Assembly: GCF_030123325.1 (NCBI RefSeq)
Contig: NZ_CP126106.1
Coordinates: 896,001-960,000 of the forward strand
Reading direction: 5' to 3'
Source: Peribacillus simplex
Lineage (GTDB): Bacteria > Bacillota > Bacilli > Bacillales > DSM-1321
DNA: 64,000 nt
Shown: positions 7,389-16,254 of the stretch, in pieces
Layout of the letters: every line of letters starts with the position of its first letter
Numbering within the stretch: the stretch's first letter is position 1
Made by a program: the position numbers and the translations under genes
The notes under the pieces: generated by a model
Databases searched by the model: none
What the model was told of the DNA's origin: nothing
What the model saw: the letters and a program-made list of their open reading frames with translations, nothing else

Positions 7389-8732
7389 TCAATTGTTATT
7401 TTTATGATCTTCATTACTTGTGATATCATTTTTGTTTAAAAATTCAATGATTCCATTCACCAATCCTGGGGATAATGGTAGTTCTGGATTTGTATAGGTT
7501 GCTAAATTTCCCTTTCGATCTTCAGGGGCCTCTTTCAATACATGATTCATCTTTTCGAGGATAAGTAATTCAGAATCGCTTTTTTCCTTATGTAACGCTT
7601 TTGCGTTAGTTGCCGGAACTTGAATATCTCTATTACCGTTTACGATCAGAACAGGGACATTCAGTTCCTTTACTGTTTCTATCGGGTTATATTGAATCCA
7701 AGAAATCAAGTAAGGTTGAACAGAAGGTCGGAATACACTTTGCAAATCAGCACTGACAGTCCCGACTTGTCTTCCTTGTTTTAGCTTTGCCAGTATATCT
7801 TTGGATTCCGTTAATAACGTCGGTGTCAGTTGCTCTTCAAGCTGTTTAATGAGTACTTGGTCAATGGGTTCGCCTGCACCCGCTAATGAAATGAATATGT
7901 CTGTTTCCGTTTTCTTTGCGGCTGCCATTCCAATTAAAGAGCCTTCACTATGGCCGATGATGCCGACTTTGGAAAAACGGCCGTCCTTTTTGGCAAATTG
8001 AGCCCAAGCAGCTGCATCATCAATATATTGTTCAAATCTTAGGTCCTTTTCTTTTCCAGCCAATTGCATATTATCACCAATTCCGCGCTTATCATACCTA
8101 ATGCTTGCGATACCTTTTTCTGCAAGACTCTCGGCTAACATTTTTAAACTATTATTTTTTCCGGGATTTGCAATGGTGTTACCATCTTTATCGGTCGGAC
8201 CAGAACCCGCAATTATAATCATCACAGGAAAAGGCCCTTCATTTTTTGGTGTTACCAAAAGGCCTTTAATGGTTCCGTTCTTTAAGTCGGCCTGCACGAT
8301 TTCACCTGTTTCTTTCTCTAGAACTGCCTGATCCGATTTCTTAAGCAATTCAAAGGGGAACGCTTGCCCATTTTGAACAAATGTTCCTGAAATCCTTTCC
8401 TGATCTACTTTCCCATCAAATGTTATTTTCTGATTTTGGATGTCCATATCAAAAAACAAGTCTGACTTACTTAACTTTACACTTGTTAAGGGGAATTCGT
8501 TCAACCCTTGGACAGGAATGCTTATCGTTCCATCTTTTTTTGTAAAATGAACAATGATTGGAAGCGGTTGATTTGGAATCTTAATATCTCCCGCCCACCT
8601 GCCTTCAATAGCTTTCAATGATCTCACTTCCTTCGATTCCTCTTCCACCTGCACCGCGTCCTTGGTTCTGCAGCCTACCATTAATACAAAAGCACACATG
8701 ATAATACATATAATCGCCAAAAGTCTTTTCAT
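7389..8732 (-). CDS. Lipoprotein alpha/beta hydrolase
   Basis: This protein of about 447 residues begins with a lipoprotein signal (KRLLAIICIIMCAF, lipobox LMVGC), so it should be anchored on the outer face of the membrane. An N-terminal beta-rich domain (residues 40-140) precedes an alpha/beta hydrolase: oxyanion region GSGPTDKDG, nucleophile elbow GHSEGS, acid NGNRDIQVP and base MNHVLK. The catalytic triad looks intact, so it is probably an active esterase or acyl hydrolase of unknown substrate. The ATG at 8732 is preferred over the one at 8741, because the Shine-Dalgarno aaaggaa would overlap the earlier start. Confidence 0.8.
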   Translation of the reverse strand: MKRLLAIICIIMCAFVLMVGCRTKDAVQVEEESKEVRSLKAIEGRWAGDIKIPNQPLPIIVHFTKKDGTISIPVQGLNEFPLTSVKLSKSDLFFDMDIQNQKITFDGKVDQERISGTFVQNGQAFPFELLKKSDQAVLEKETGEIVQADLKNGTIKGLLVTPKNEGPFPVMIIIAGSGPTDKDGNTIANPGKNNSLKMLAESLAEKGIASIRYDKRGIGDNMQLAGKEKDLRFEQYIDDAAAWAQFAKKDGRFSKVGIIGHSEGSLIGMAAAKKTETDIFISLAGAGEPIDQVLIKQLEEQLTPTLLTESKDILAKLKQGRQVGTVSADLQSVFRPSVQPYLISWIQYNPIETVKELNVPVLIVNGNRDIQVPATNAKALHKEKSDSELLILEKMNHVLKEAPEDRKGNLATYTNPELPLSPGLVNGIIEFLNKNDITSNEDHKNNN

Positions 8733-9060
8733 TATAGCCATTTCCTTTCTTTAATTAGAGATAAAAAGATATTTTTCATTAGTAACGTGTTTCTTTGTTT
8801 CAGTCATTCATATCCTTCTTCATTATAAGTAAGCATTAGTATATAATTCCAATATTTTCCCTTAATGTAGTGTTTATTTTCCCGGTTTATCCTTTTAAAT
8901 ATGGTGGCAATTGCGGCTGTGAAGAGGGAAATTTTAAAAAATATCGATGAGACATTCAATCGGACCGTCTTAATCCAGAGCGCTTAAGTCGGTGTCGTTC
9001 TCATGGTACTCTATTAAAGATAGGATATTAGGGCAAAATTAGAATTATTTGAATCAAACA
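8733..9060. other. Non-coding stretch before the M-box
   Basis: No gene with a ribosome binding site was found. A 28-codon open frame at 8901-8987 lacks a Shine-Dalgarno and is probably chance or a remnant. The promoter for the M-box transcript begins at 9061. Confidence 0.4.
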
Positions 9061-9089
9061 TTGACATCTAAAAGAAACTCTTTTAGAGT
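9061..9089 (+). promoter_or_regulatory. Promoter of the M-box/mgtE transcript
   Basis: A consensus -35 TTGACA (9061-9066) is followed after 17 bases by TAGAGT (9084-9089). The riboswitch aptamer starts about 20 bases downstream, so the transcript would begin just before it. Confidence 0.55.
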
Positions 9090-9108
9090 GGATTTGTAAA
9101 TTAAATAT

Positions 9109-9262
9109 CCTCGTTAGGTGAGGCTCCTGTGTAGGAGATACGCTACTGCCCAAAAATGTCGAAAGACGCCAATGGGTCAACAGAAACCATCGACATAAGG
9201 TGGTTTTTAATGTAGCTGGCTTTGTCCTATGCCACACAGTGCTAAAGCTCTACGAATGGAGG
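9109..9262 (+). ncRNA. M-box (ykoK) Mg2+ riboswitch aptamer
   Basis: The conserved M-box blocks are all present in order: GUUAGGUGAGGCUCCU, UACGCUACUGCCC, GUCGAAAGACGCCAAUGGGU, CAACAGAAACCAUCGACAUA, GGUGGUUUUUAAUG and GUGCUAAAGCUCUACGA. M-box RNAs bind Mg2+ and shut off Mg2+ transporter genes when the ion is plentiful. The downstream gene is mgtE, as expected. The terminator is at 9352. Confidence 0.95.
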
Positions 9263-9276
9263 AACTGGATTTATGC

Positions 9277-9324
9277 TTGTATTTGTCATTCAGTCATATA
9301 CGACTGTTTGTATTTGTCATTCAG
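9277..9324 (+). repeat. 17-base direct repeat in the M-box expression platform
   Basis: TTGTATTTGTCATTCAG occurs at 9277-9293 and again at 9308-9324. The two copies lie between the aptamer and the terminator hairpin, lengthening the platform to about 90 bases. They may be a chance duplication or alternative pairing partners in the switch. Confidence 0.8.
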
Positions 9325-9351
9325 ACAATGTACGCATATAAAACCGTATTG

Positions 9352-9386
9352 AACACCTTCATTTGTAATGGAGGTGTTTTTATTTT
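9352..9386 (+). terminator. M-box-controlled terminator
   Basis: aacaccttcatt pairs with aatggaggtgtt (one G-U pair) and is followed by a long T-rich tract. It lies between the aptamer and mgtE, so it is the regulated attenuator. Confidence 0.85.
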
Positions 9387-9551
9387 TTCCTGGAGGTGAG
9401 GATAGTGGGGAACTATTCACGACGATATATTCGAAGCTTAATGAAAATTGAATGAACACAAAGATTTTGGAAGGGGAATAATAATATTTTTTTACTCTTA
9501 ATATTTAAGGGAAATATTTTTTGGCTCCCCTAAAAAGGAGTGAGTGACGAA

Positions 9552-10910
9552 ATGATAGAAATCCTGACGGAAGATCAGCTAACTTTACAAATCATAAAAG
9601 TTTTAAAGGAAGGAAAAAAGAAAGAATTTCAAGCAATATTAGAAGAACTCCAACCATATGACATTGCGCGAATTTTTGAGGGGCTGCCTGAAAAACACCA
9701 TACACGCTTCTTGTTATTACTTGATTCAGAACAAATCGCTGAACTGATTCAAGAAGTTGAAAAAATACATCAATTGAAAATCCTTAGTAAATTAGGAATA
9801 GAGAAATCCGGCCATGTAATGGATCTAATGGATAATGATGACCTAGCTTCATTGTTAGAGGACCTATCCCCTGAAAAAATTGAAGAACTTCTTTCAGGTA
9901 TGAAACAAGAAGAATCAAAAATCGTTCAAAATATCATGAATTATCCACCTGAAACGGCCGGGCGAATAATGACAAACCGTTTTGTATGGATACCCCAACA
10001 CTATACGGTTCGGGAATCAGTTGAAAAGCTGAAGATCTTTGCGGAGTTTTCGGAAACGATCAATTATCTTTATGTAATAGATAATGATAAAAAATTAGTA
10101 GGTGTTGTGTCATATCGGGATTTAATAATAAATGATGAATCTGAAAAAATTCAAGATATTATGTATAGCCGGGTCATCTCCGTATCTGCTTATGAAGACC
10201 AGGAAGAGGTAGCTCGTGTTATTGAGCGATATGATTTTTTAGCAATTCCTGTAGTTGAAAAGAATAATGAATTATTAGGAATTGTGACCGTCGATGATAT
10301 TATTGATGTTGTCATTAAGGAAGCGAATGAAGATATTGAAAAATTATCGGCCTCCGGTAAAGCTATAGACTTTGACACGAAGGCGCACGTGGCCGCATAT
10401 CGTCGGCTACCCTGGCTCATTTTACTTTTATTTATCGGATTAGTGTCCGGAACTATAATAAGCGGTTTTGAAGAAACATTGTCCAAAGTTGTGGCACTTG
10501 CTTTCTTTATGCCGATGATCGCAGGGATGACTGGAAATACAGGTACTCAATCTTTAGCTGTTGTTGTAAGAGGCCTGATCATTAGTGATACGGATAAAGG
10601 TGTCGTAACCAGACTTATAGTACGGGAACTGAAAGTTGGAATGATAATAGGTTTTACCTGTGGCATATTAATTTCAATCATTGCTTATGTTTGGCAGGGA
10701 AATCCCGTTCTGGGATTAGTGGTTGGAAGTTCGTTAGTGATGACCCTAATTATCGGGACATTAGCTGGGACCATTATTCCCTTGATATTATATAAATTCA
10801 ACATCGATCCCGCCGTTGCTTCTGGTCCGCTAATTACAACACTGAATGATATACTTTCGTTACTCATTTACTTTGGAATTGCAACGATGTTTATTTCAAA
10901 ATTGATGTAG
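9552..10910 (+). CDS. mgtE: Magnesium transporter MgtE
   Basis: This Mg2+ channel of about 452 residues has the family architecture: an N-terminal helical superhelix (residues 1-125), two CBS domains (about 135-250), a connecting helix and five membrane helices (about 280-450) with the conserved GNTGTQSLAV pore motif. Mg2+ binding to the cytosolic domains is known to close the channel. The ATG at 9552 is preferred over GTG 9540, which overlaps the Shine-Dalgarno (aaggag, 9535-9540). Expression is set by the M-box RNA and its terminator upstream. Confidence 0.95.
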   Translation: MIEILTEDQLTLQIIKVLKEGKKKEFQAILEELQPYDIARIFEGLPEKHHTRFLLLLDSEQIAELIQEVEKIHQLKILSKLGIEKSGHVMDLMDNDDLASLLEDLSPEKIEELLSGMKQEESKIVQNIMNYPPETAGRIMTNRFVWIPQHYTVRESVEKLKIFAEFSETINYLYVIDNDKKLVGVVSYRDLIINDESEKIQDIMYSRVISVSAYEDQEEVARVIERYDFLAIPVVEKNNELLGIVTVDDIIDVVIKEANEDIEKLSASGKAIDFDTKAHVAAYRRLPWLILLLFIGLVSGTIISGFEETLSKVVALAFFMPMIAGMTGNTGTQSLAVVVRGLIISDTDKGVVTRLIVRELKVGMIIGFTCGILISIIAYVWQGNPVLGLVVGSSLVMTLIIGTLAGTIIPLILYKFNIDPAVASGPLITTLNDILSLLIYFGIATMFISKLM

Positions 10911-11403
10911 AATATCCATTAAACCAAGTTCACATATGCTTGCAAAGATTTTTCAAGGGCGAACATAGTCTCAAAGATTTCAGTACAAACTGTCCAGGTT
11001 GACGTTCTAATCGGGAATATAGATAAGAAGAAACAAAGCTGCAAGCTTAAACATTTGCCAAGCAGACAAAAAAATAGGGTGTTTCAAGCTGCGGCCTTTC
11101 CTCGGTATCCAAACGGGGAAAGGCCGTTAAATTTTCTTGGGAAGCGAACCGTATATGGTGGAAGTCCACGTACATTATTTATTCTTAAAATGAAAATTGA
11201 AGGTAATAAAGCCATTTCCAGATGGCCTTTATATGAATGAAAAACATGGGACATAATAGGTCGTAGCAAGTTTAGGATTTTCAGGAAAGGCTACATTAAG
11301 AATGTTATGGAAGCAATAGCCAATCATATTCTTTGACCTATGAACTTCATCAGTGATACGCTTCTTTTCGAAATTACGTATTCAAAACCAAGGAGGAACA
11401 ATG
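10911..11403. other. Intergenic gap, one strong hairpin
   Basis: No gene is supported: the ORFs that cross this stretch lack ribosome binding sites. It contains a perfect ten-base-pair hairpin (cggcctttcc 11092-11101 with 11117-11126, 15-base loop) without a T tract, and a weaker hairpin at 11211-11226 that could end mgtE transcription. Confidence 0.4.
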
Positions 11404-12432
11404 ATGACACAGACCAAACAACAAATGATCACCCTGGCAAATCGTCCAAAAGGTATGCCTTCAAAAGGAGATTTTAACTTTGTTGAGAGTGAAGTTCCCA
11501 CACCAAAGGATAATGAAATTTTAGTACGTACACTATATTTATCTGTCGATCCATACATGCGTGGCAGAATGCAAGATACCAAGTCATATATTGCTCCATT
11601 TGAATTGAATAAGGTTATTACGGGTGGAGTTGTTGCAGAAGTTGTTGAGTCCAACTCGAATTCCTTCAAACAAGGGGATGTCGTTGTTGGGAATATCGAC
11701 TGGGCGGAATACACAGTTGTCACCGAGAAGGAAATCCGCGTGATCGATCCCAAGGTGGCTCCGGTCACAACTCATTTAGGGATTCTTGGAATGACCGGTT
11801 TAACTGCTTACTTTGGCTTGCTTGATATTGGTAAACCTCAAGAAGGTGAAACTGTAGTGGTTTCAGGAGCGGCTGGAGCAGTTGGTTCAGTAGTCGGACA
11901 AATTGCTAAGATAAAAGGTGCTAAAGTCGTTGGCATCGCTGGTTCAGACGAAAAACTCGAGTACTTAACGAAAGAGCTCGGATTTGATGGGGCCGTAAAT
12001 TATAAAAGAGATAGTTTCAAGACAGATTTAGCTAATGCTGTTCCCGATGGAGTCGATGTTTATTTCGATAATGTGGGCGGCGAGGTGTCCGATGCTGTTT
12101 TCACACTTTTGAATGCGAATGCCCGAATTCCATTATGTGGAGCGATTTCCTCGTATAATGAAGAAGGGAAAGATCTAGGGCCGCGTCTGCAATCGGCGAT
12201 GATCAAAACGAGTGCCCTTATGAAAGGTTTCACAGTTGGAAATTATGCCGCCAGATTCCAAGAGGGGGCTACTGATTTAGGCAAGTGGCTTCAAGAGGGA
12301 AAGCTGAAGTATGAAGAAACGATTGTTGAAGGGTTCGAAAACACACCTGATGCATTTTTAGGTTTGTTTAAAGGAACGAACCTCGGTAAACAGCTTGTAA
12401 AAGTTGCGGAACCTGAATTCGCTCAACTATAA
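11404..12432 (+). CDS. NADP-dependent oxidoreductase, YfmJ/curcumin-reductase type
   Basis: This 342-residue MDR-superfamily enzyme is a zinc-free NADPH-dependent double-bond reductase. Seen: SVDPYMRGRMQD near the start, LGILGMTGLTAYFGLLDIG, the nucleotide-binding VVSGAAGAVGSVVGQIAK, and VDVYFDNVGGEVSDAV. It closely resembles my recollection of B. subtilis YfmJ. The Shine-Dalgarno aaggagg (11390-11396) fits the ATG at 11404 best, with 11401 possible; the longer frame from 11353 has no ribosome binding site. It probably reduces alpha,beta-unsaturated carbonyls and is monocistronic. Confidence 0.9.
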   Translation: MTQTKQQMITLANRPKGMPSKGDFNFVESEVPTPKDNEILVRTLYLSVDPYMRGRMQDTKSYIAPFELNKVITGGVVAEVVESNSNSFKQGDVVVGNIDWAEYTVVTEKEIRVIDPKVAPVTTHLGILGMTGLTAYFGLLDIGKPQEGETVVVSGAAGAVGSVVGQIAKIKGAKVVGIAGSDEKLEYLTKELGFDGAVNYKRDSFKTDLANAVPDGVDVYFDNVGGEVSDAVFTLLNANARIPLCGAISSYNEEGKDLGPRLQSAMIKTSALMKGFTVGNYAARFQEGATDLGKWLQEGKLKYEETIVEGFENTPDAFLGLFKGTNLGKQLVKVAEPEFAQL

Positions 12433-12536
12433 GATTATGGGAACACAGTGGAGGCGGGATCTTGTTAGACCTCCTGAAAATGAGGGTGTATTAAAAGAGC
12501 TGTTATTTCTAAAAAATCCCGTCAAAACAATAATAG

Positions 12537-12588
12537 AGGTCGAAGCACATCTTCTTAGCTAAAATTGATGTGCTTCGACCTTTTTTGT
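12537..12588 (+). terminator. Rho-independent terminator
   Basis: aggtcgaagcacatc (12537-12551) pairs with its complement at 12567-12581 over 15 bases and runs into six T residues. It ends the oxidoreductase transcript. Confidence 0.9.
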
Positions 12589-13049
12589 TTGGATATAGGG
12601 GTGTCCATTCCTGATCATTTACAAAGCATGTCCTTCATGAAAGATAATCAACCTTGGGAAGGAATAGGCAAAGGGTTCTCTGGATTTACATATGTTGGGA
12701 TCAATGTCGTTTTCGGACAATTTGTCGCGGTGAATAACATCCGAGATAAGATCGTTATATATATCATCAATAATTTCGATACTAGTCACTAACATATGAA
12801 AGACCGTGTTTGTTGAAGTCATGACAGGGAGTTCCTTCTTGAAAGCCAGGACTTCGATATGAGTGGAAATCATACGAAAAGTAGGTGAAAAACAAAGGCA
12901 TTCAAGAATTACTTACCCTTTACCGTATCTTTTGTTCCATATGAAGGATATTAAAAAAGGGTCTCTATAAACATAGCCCTCAGCATAATGTTATGATAAA
13001 GCGAAAAAATAGTTACCTAGGTAATCATTTAATGAAAGGGAAAATTGAA
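12589..13049. other. Gap before the FUSC gene, no supported gene
   Basis: A minus-strand open frame (12619-12873, 84 codons) has no ribosome binding site and no recognised family. It could be the relic of a gene but is not supported as coding. No clear promoter for the FUSC gene was identified. Confidence 0.35.
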
Positions 13050-15002
13050 ATGAGTAAAAATAAGCAGGGGCCCTCTTCAAAACCTCTGAAGTTGGATGTA
13101 ATACATACGACATTTAAACAGGCTTTTGAATTAAAAAAGAATCCATTTCCTTGGATAAAAGCGTTAAGTGCAGGGATAGCGGCTGCCTCACCTGTTTTCA
13201 TTGGCTTATTATTCGGCAATTTAGCGTACGGTTTACTGGCAGGAATAGGCGGGTTCACTTATTTATACGTATTTAACCAACCGTATCATCAAAGAGCTAA
13301 AAAGATTTTCTTTGTGATGGTGGGTCTTGCTTTATCTGTTGTATTAGGAACGCTTGTGGCTCCATACCAATTGGGAACAGCCATAATGATGGGGATCATC
13401 GGGGCAAGTGTTTTTTTTATTTTTGGTGCATTAAAGATTACCGGTCCTTCGGCGGTTTTCTTTGTCTTGAGTTTTGCGCTAGCGACAGGTATGCCCATTG
13501 ATCAGACGCTTGCGCCGTTGCGTGGAAACCTTGTTTTATTGGGTGGGGCACTATCTTGGATAATCTGTATGTTAGGTTGGTTTTTCAATCCTCATGGACC
13601 AGAAAAGCTTGCTGTGGAAAAGGTGTACAGAGAATTGGGGGCATTCTTTGATTCGCTAGGCACCGGGAGATTCAATGCAGCAAGACAAAGAACGGTATTG
13701 GCGATGAAACAAGCGGAAGATACATTGTTAGCAGGGTTTTCAAACAGGCGAAGCTCAGATATGTTAAAGCGGTTGTTTCTATTGAATGACCATGCGAATG
13801 TCATTTTCTTGGAAGCATTGGAACTATCCTTGCACAAAAAGGTTGTGCTACCGCCAGAATTAGGACAATCGGTACGTGCCTTGGCCGACTCCCTTGCATC
13901 TAAAACTAAAAATGAATCAAAGATTCTTCAGCCGGACCAAATGCAACTAGAGGTGGAAAAGCTATTCGTTGAAATTTACAATGCAGATGCCATCATGAAT
14001 GAACCGGTTAGTAAAATCCACCAAGAAGCATCAATCTCAAAGCCTTCTTTAAAAACGATTTTTCTTGGGGCGTTCGATAAGAACTCGATTGTCTTTCTCT
14101 CTTCCATCCGATATGGAGCAATCCTTACCATTGCAGCAATCATAGCCTATTCCGCCGATTTTAACCGTTCATACTGGATTCCCTTATCCTGTGCAGCCGT
14201 TATGTCAGGTGCGACCATCGTTGCCACATTTCATCGTGCGGTACAAAGGACCTTCGGGACAATCATCGGACTCCTGTTAGCAAGCTCAATTCTTGCATCC
14301 GTTCATAACGAGTTCATTATCGTTCTGATCATTTTGTGTTTGACAATCATTACAGAGCTTTTCATCGTACGGAATTATGGATTGGCGGCGATGTTTTTTA
14401 CCCCTTCAGCATTGATCATGGCGGAATATTCAACTCAAAGCTATGATTTCAGTTTTTTTGCGACCGTAAGAATAACCGATATCGTCGTTGGGAGCATGAT
14501 AGGTCTTCTTGGATCGCTGTTAATCGGCAGTCGATCGGCCTCAAGCCTTCTCAACCATTTGATGGCCAAAACGATTCGCAGCCAGGGGCAATTTCTGTTG
14601 GTGGCGTTCTCTGGACATGATAATGAACTTGCAATCGATGAAAGCAGTGAAAGGAACAAAATGCAAACCAATATGGTGAATCTATTAACGGTCTACAATG
14701 CGGCTCTTGGTGAGATATTCAAAAACAAGGCTAGACTGGAATCTCTTTGGCCCGTAATATTTTCAATAGAACAGTTGGGATATTATTTAAATGCAAGCTT
14801 GAAATTCTCTGATCGGTCGGTACTTTCAGAGCGTGAACTTGCTCAATTACTGTATGTTTTTGAAACAATGGCAATCGCTGCAGATAAGGGGCGGCCACTT
14901 ACTAATAAAGAGGTTCCCGAAATTGAAGGGTACTCAAAAATCCGCCACGAAATTTTGGATCTTCAAAAAGCGCTACGGTTTAGCGGTGAAGCAACTGGCT
15001 AA
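13050..15002 (+). CDS. FUSC-family membrane protein (aromatic-acid exporter type)
   Basis: This 650-residue protein has two membrane bundles of about six helices each (residues 40-180 and 350-510), separated and followed by long helical cytoplasmic regions. That is the duplicated FUSC/YccS/AaeB layout, including RSYWIPLSCAAVMSG before a helix and FHRAVQRTFGTIIG. Family members export aromatic acids or other small toxic organics. The ATG at 13050 has a Shine-Dalgarno (aaaggg) nine bases before it; the in-frame ATGs at 12993 and 13032 do not. No efflux partner is adjacent, so the substrate is open. Confidence 0.8.
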   Translation: MSKNKQGPSSKPLKLDVIHTTFKQAFELKKNPFPWIKALSAGIAAASPVFIGLLFGNLAYGLLAGIGGFTYLYVFNQPYHQRAKKIFFVMVGLALSVVLGTLVAPYQLGTAIMMGIIGASVFFIFGALKITGPSAVFFVLSFALATGMPIDQTLAPLRGNLVLLGGALSWIICMLGWFFNPHGPEKLAVEKVYRELGAFFDSLGTGRFNAARQRTVLAMKQAEDTLLAGFSNRRSSDMLKRLFLLNDHANVIFLEALELSLHKKVVLPPELGQSVRALADSLASKTKNESKILQPDQMQLEVEKLFVEIYNADAIMNEPVSKIHQEASISKPSLKTIFLGAFDKNSIVFLSSIRYGAILTIAAIIAYSADFNRSYWIPLSCAAVMSGATIVATFHRAVQRTFGTIIGLLLASSILASVHNEFIIVLIILCLTIITELFIVRNYGLAAMFFTPSALIMAEYSTQSYDFSFFATVRITDIVVGSMIGLLGSLLIGSRSASSLLNHLMAKTIRSQGQFLLVAFSGHDNELAIDESSERNKMQTNMVNLLTVYNAALGEIFKNKARLESLWPVIFSIEQLGYYLNASLKFSDRSVLSERELAQLLYVFETMAIAADKGRPLTNKEVPEIEGYSKIRHEILDLQKALRFSGEATG

Positions 15003-15021
15003 TCAGTCTATTGATTTTAAT

Positions 15022-15048
15022 AAGGGAGTTCATATTTGACTCCCTTTC
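15022..15048 (+). terminator. Rho-independent terminator after the FUSC gene
   Basis: An eight-base-pair stem, aagggagt / actccctt (15022-15046), lies just after the FUSC stop codon, with a short T run. Confidence 0.6.
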
Positions 15049-15173
15049 AAAAAAATGTATGAATGATTTCTTCGCCTCTGTCAATAGGATGAAATTGGCG
15101 GGATTATAGAAAAGTCTGTAAAAACGCCGGTTTTCATTATAAAATGTACTTACAAACAGAAAGGTGATGAACC

Positions 15174-15587
15174 ATGTCAAACGTTGCTAAATTTCGTGAT
15201 TTTTTAACTAGTGAGAAAATCTATATGAATGAGTTGAAAGAAGATGGGACCACCTTTTTTAGAGCTGAGCAAAAGTTAAAGGACGGGTGGAAGGTCCTCT
15301 TAGTATTTGCTTTCAATCAAGATGAAAATGTGGCGGACTTATTTTGCTTTAATGTCGCCGAGTTGAAGAATCCTGAAAAGAAACAGGATGTACATACACT
15401 GTTGAATGAATTTAATGCTAATTTTAGGTATTCCAAGCTGTATGAAGAAAATGGGACCATTTCCATTCGGCATTCATACTCCATTGAGGGGGACATCGTA
15501 CCGGATCTGGCGTTCAGGAAGTTAATCATGCTGCTTGAAACAGCACAGCAGGTTTATCCGCGTTTAATGGAAGTCATTTGGTCTTAA
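15174..15587 (+). CDS. YbjN-domain protein
   Basis: This 137-residue soluble protein has an alpha/beta arrangement typical of YbjN and type III secretion chaperone-like folds: an N-terminal helix (FRDFLTSEKIY), alternating strands with WKVLLVFAFNQ, and a long C-terminal helix (AFRKLIMLLETAQQVYPRLME). No catalytic motif is visible. Such proteins are thought to act as chaperones or regulators through protein contacts, but the function here is unknown. A good Shine-Dalgarno (agaaaggtgatg) precedes the ATG. It stands alone between two terminators. Confidence 0.65.
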   Translation: MSNVAKFRDFLTSEKIYMNELKEDGTTFFRAEQKLKDGWKVLLVFAFNQDENVADLFCFNVAELKNPEKKQDVHTLLNEFNANFRYSKLYEENGTISIRHSYSIEGDIVPDLAFRKLIMLLETAQQVYPRLMEVIWS

Positions 15588-15601
15588 ATCAAATAGGATG
15601 A

Positions 15602-15630
15602 AAAAGTTCTCTGAATCAGGGGACTTTTAA
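15602..15630 (+). terminator. Terminator after the YbjN gene
   Basis: A ten-base-pair stem with two G-U pairs (aaaagttctc / ggggactttt) ends in a short T run. Confidence 0.55.
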
Positions 15631-15701
15631 CATCTTTACTAGAGTGAATGAATATATTAACGTTACAATACATTAATTATTAATTTTTTTTAAAAGAACT
15701 G

Positions 15702-15730
15702 TTGCATTTTTTCACATTAAACTATATAAT
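15702..15730 (+). promoter_or_regulatory. tRNA promoter
   Basis: TTGCAT (15702-15707) and TATAAT (15725-15730) are spaced by 17 bases, about 40 bases before the tRNA gene. Confidence 0.7.
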
Positions 15731-15769
15731 TAATTTTGTTAGTGATTCGACAAACTTCTACAAAGATAT

Positions 15770-15843
15770 GCGGGTGTAGTTTAGTGGTAAAACCTCAGCC
15801 TTCCAAGCTGATGATGAGGGTTCGATTCCCTTCACCCGCTCCA
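15770..15843 (+). tRNA. tRNA-Gly (anticodon TCC)
   Basis: A complete cloverleaf can be drawn: acceptor stem gcgggtg / cacccgc, D arm, anticodon stem tcagc / gctga around loop cttccaa (anticodon tcc, 15802-15804), T arm with ggttcgattcc and an encoded CCA end (15841-15843). It reads GGA and GGG glycine codons. It is a lone tRNA; no integrase or repeat of its 3' end was seen nearby. Confidence 0.95.
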
Positions 15844-15912
15844 ATACATACTCATAACGTAGGGTTTCGTTACCTGGAGAACGAAGCTTTGCGTTTAAAT
15901 ATTATTACAAGA

Positions 15913-15940
15913 ATTCTACTGTTTACAGTGGGATTTTTTT
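15913..15940 (+). terminator. tRNA terminator
   Basis: attctactgt and acagtgggat pair over ten positions and are followed by seven T residues, 70 bases after the tRNA. Confidence 0.7.
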
Positions 15941-16208
15941 ATTGTCCAAATTAACTGCATTCTATGGAAGCGGTAATACCGGATGTCATACCGTAACGAA
16001 AACCGGAGTTTTCTATTTATGGATGATCCTTCATCAGGGAGAGTGGGGATTTCGATGCAGCACATACTTGTTCAAAGAGATTAACTACGTTAGTAGAATC
16101 AGTTTGAATAAGTTTGTGCTTTTATCGTCCAAACTGAAAAAGTTGTGTAATTAGGTATGGCCGAACGGTTGAATAAAAGGATAGTAGTGCACGGCTAAAA
16201 ATCATGAA
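15941..16208. other. Non-coding stretch after the tRNA
   Basis: No ORF with a ribosome binding site and no structured RNA was recognised. No duplicate of the tRNA 3' end that would mark an integrated element was seen. Confidence 0.4.
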
Positions 16209-16236
16209 AAGACCCCTTCCGATTGTGGAAGGGCTC
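16209..16236 (-). terminator. Terminator of the B3/B4 gene
   Basis: The minus-strand hairpin ccttcc / ggaagg core (extended by G-C pairs) is followed on that strand by tcttttc. It lies just beyond the stop codon of the gene at 16255. Confidence 0.65.
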
Positions 16237-16254
16237 AGTTCCGCTCAATGTTAA

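Noticed and set aside
8901..8987. 28-codon plus-strand ORF before the M-box
   Set aside because: It has no Shine-Dalgarno and no recognised similarity; most likely chance.
9028..9237. Minus-strand ORF of 69 codons
   Set aside because: It runs antisense across the M-box aptamer, has no ribosome binding site, and its codons only reflect the conserved RNA.
12619..12873. Minus-strand ORF of 84 codons
   Set aside because: It looks somewhat protein-like but has no Shine-Dalgarno, no recognised family and no terminator. It may be a relic; not supported as a gene.
15770..16254. tRNA-Gly as an integration site for a mobile element
   Set aside because: No integrase, no direct repeat of the tRNA 3' end, and the downstream genes (B3/B4, queG) are core-type.
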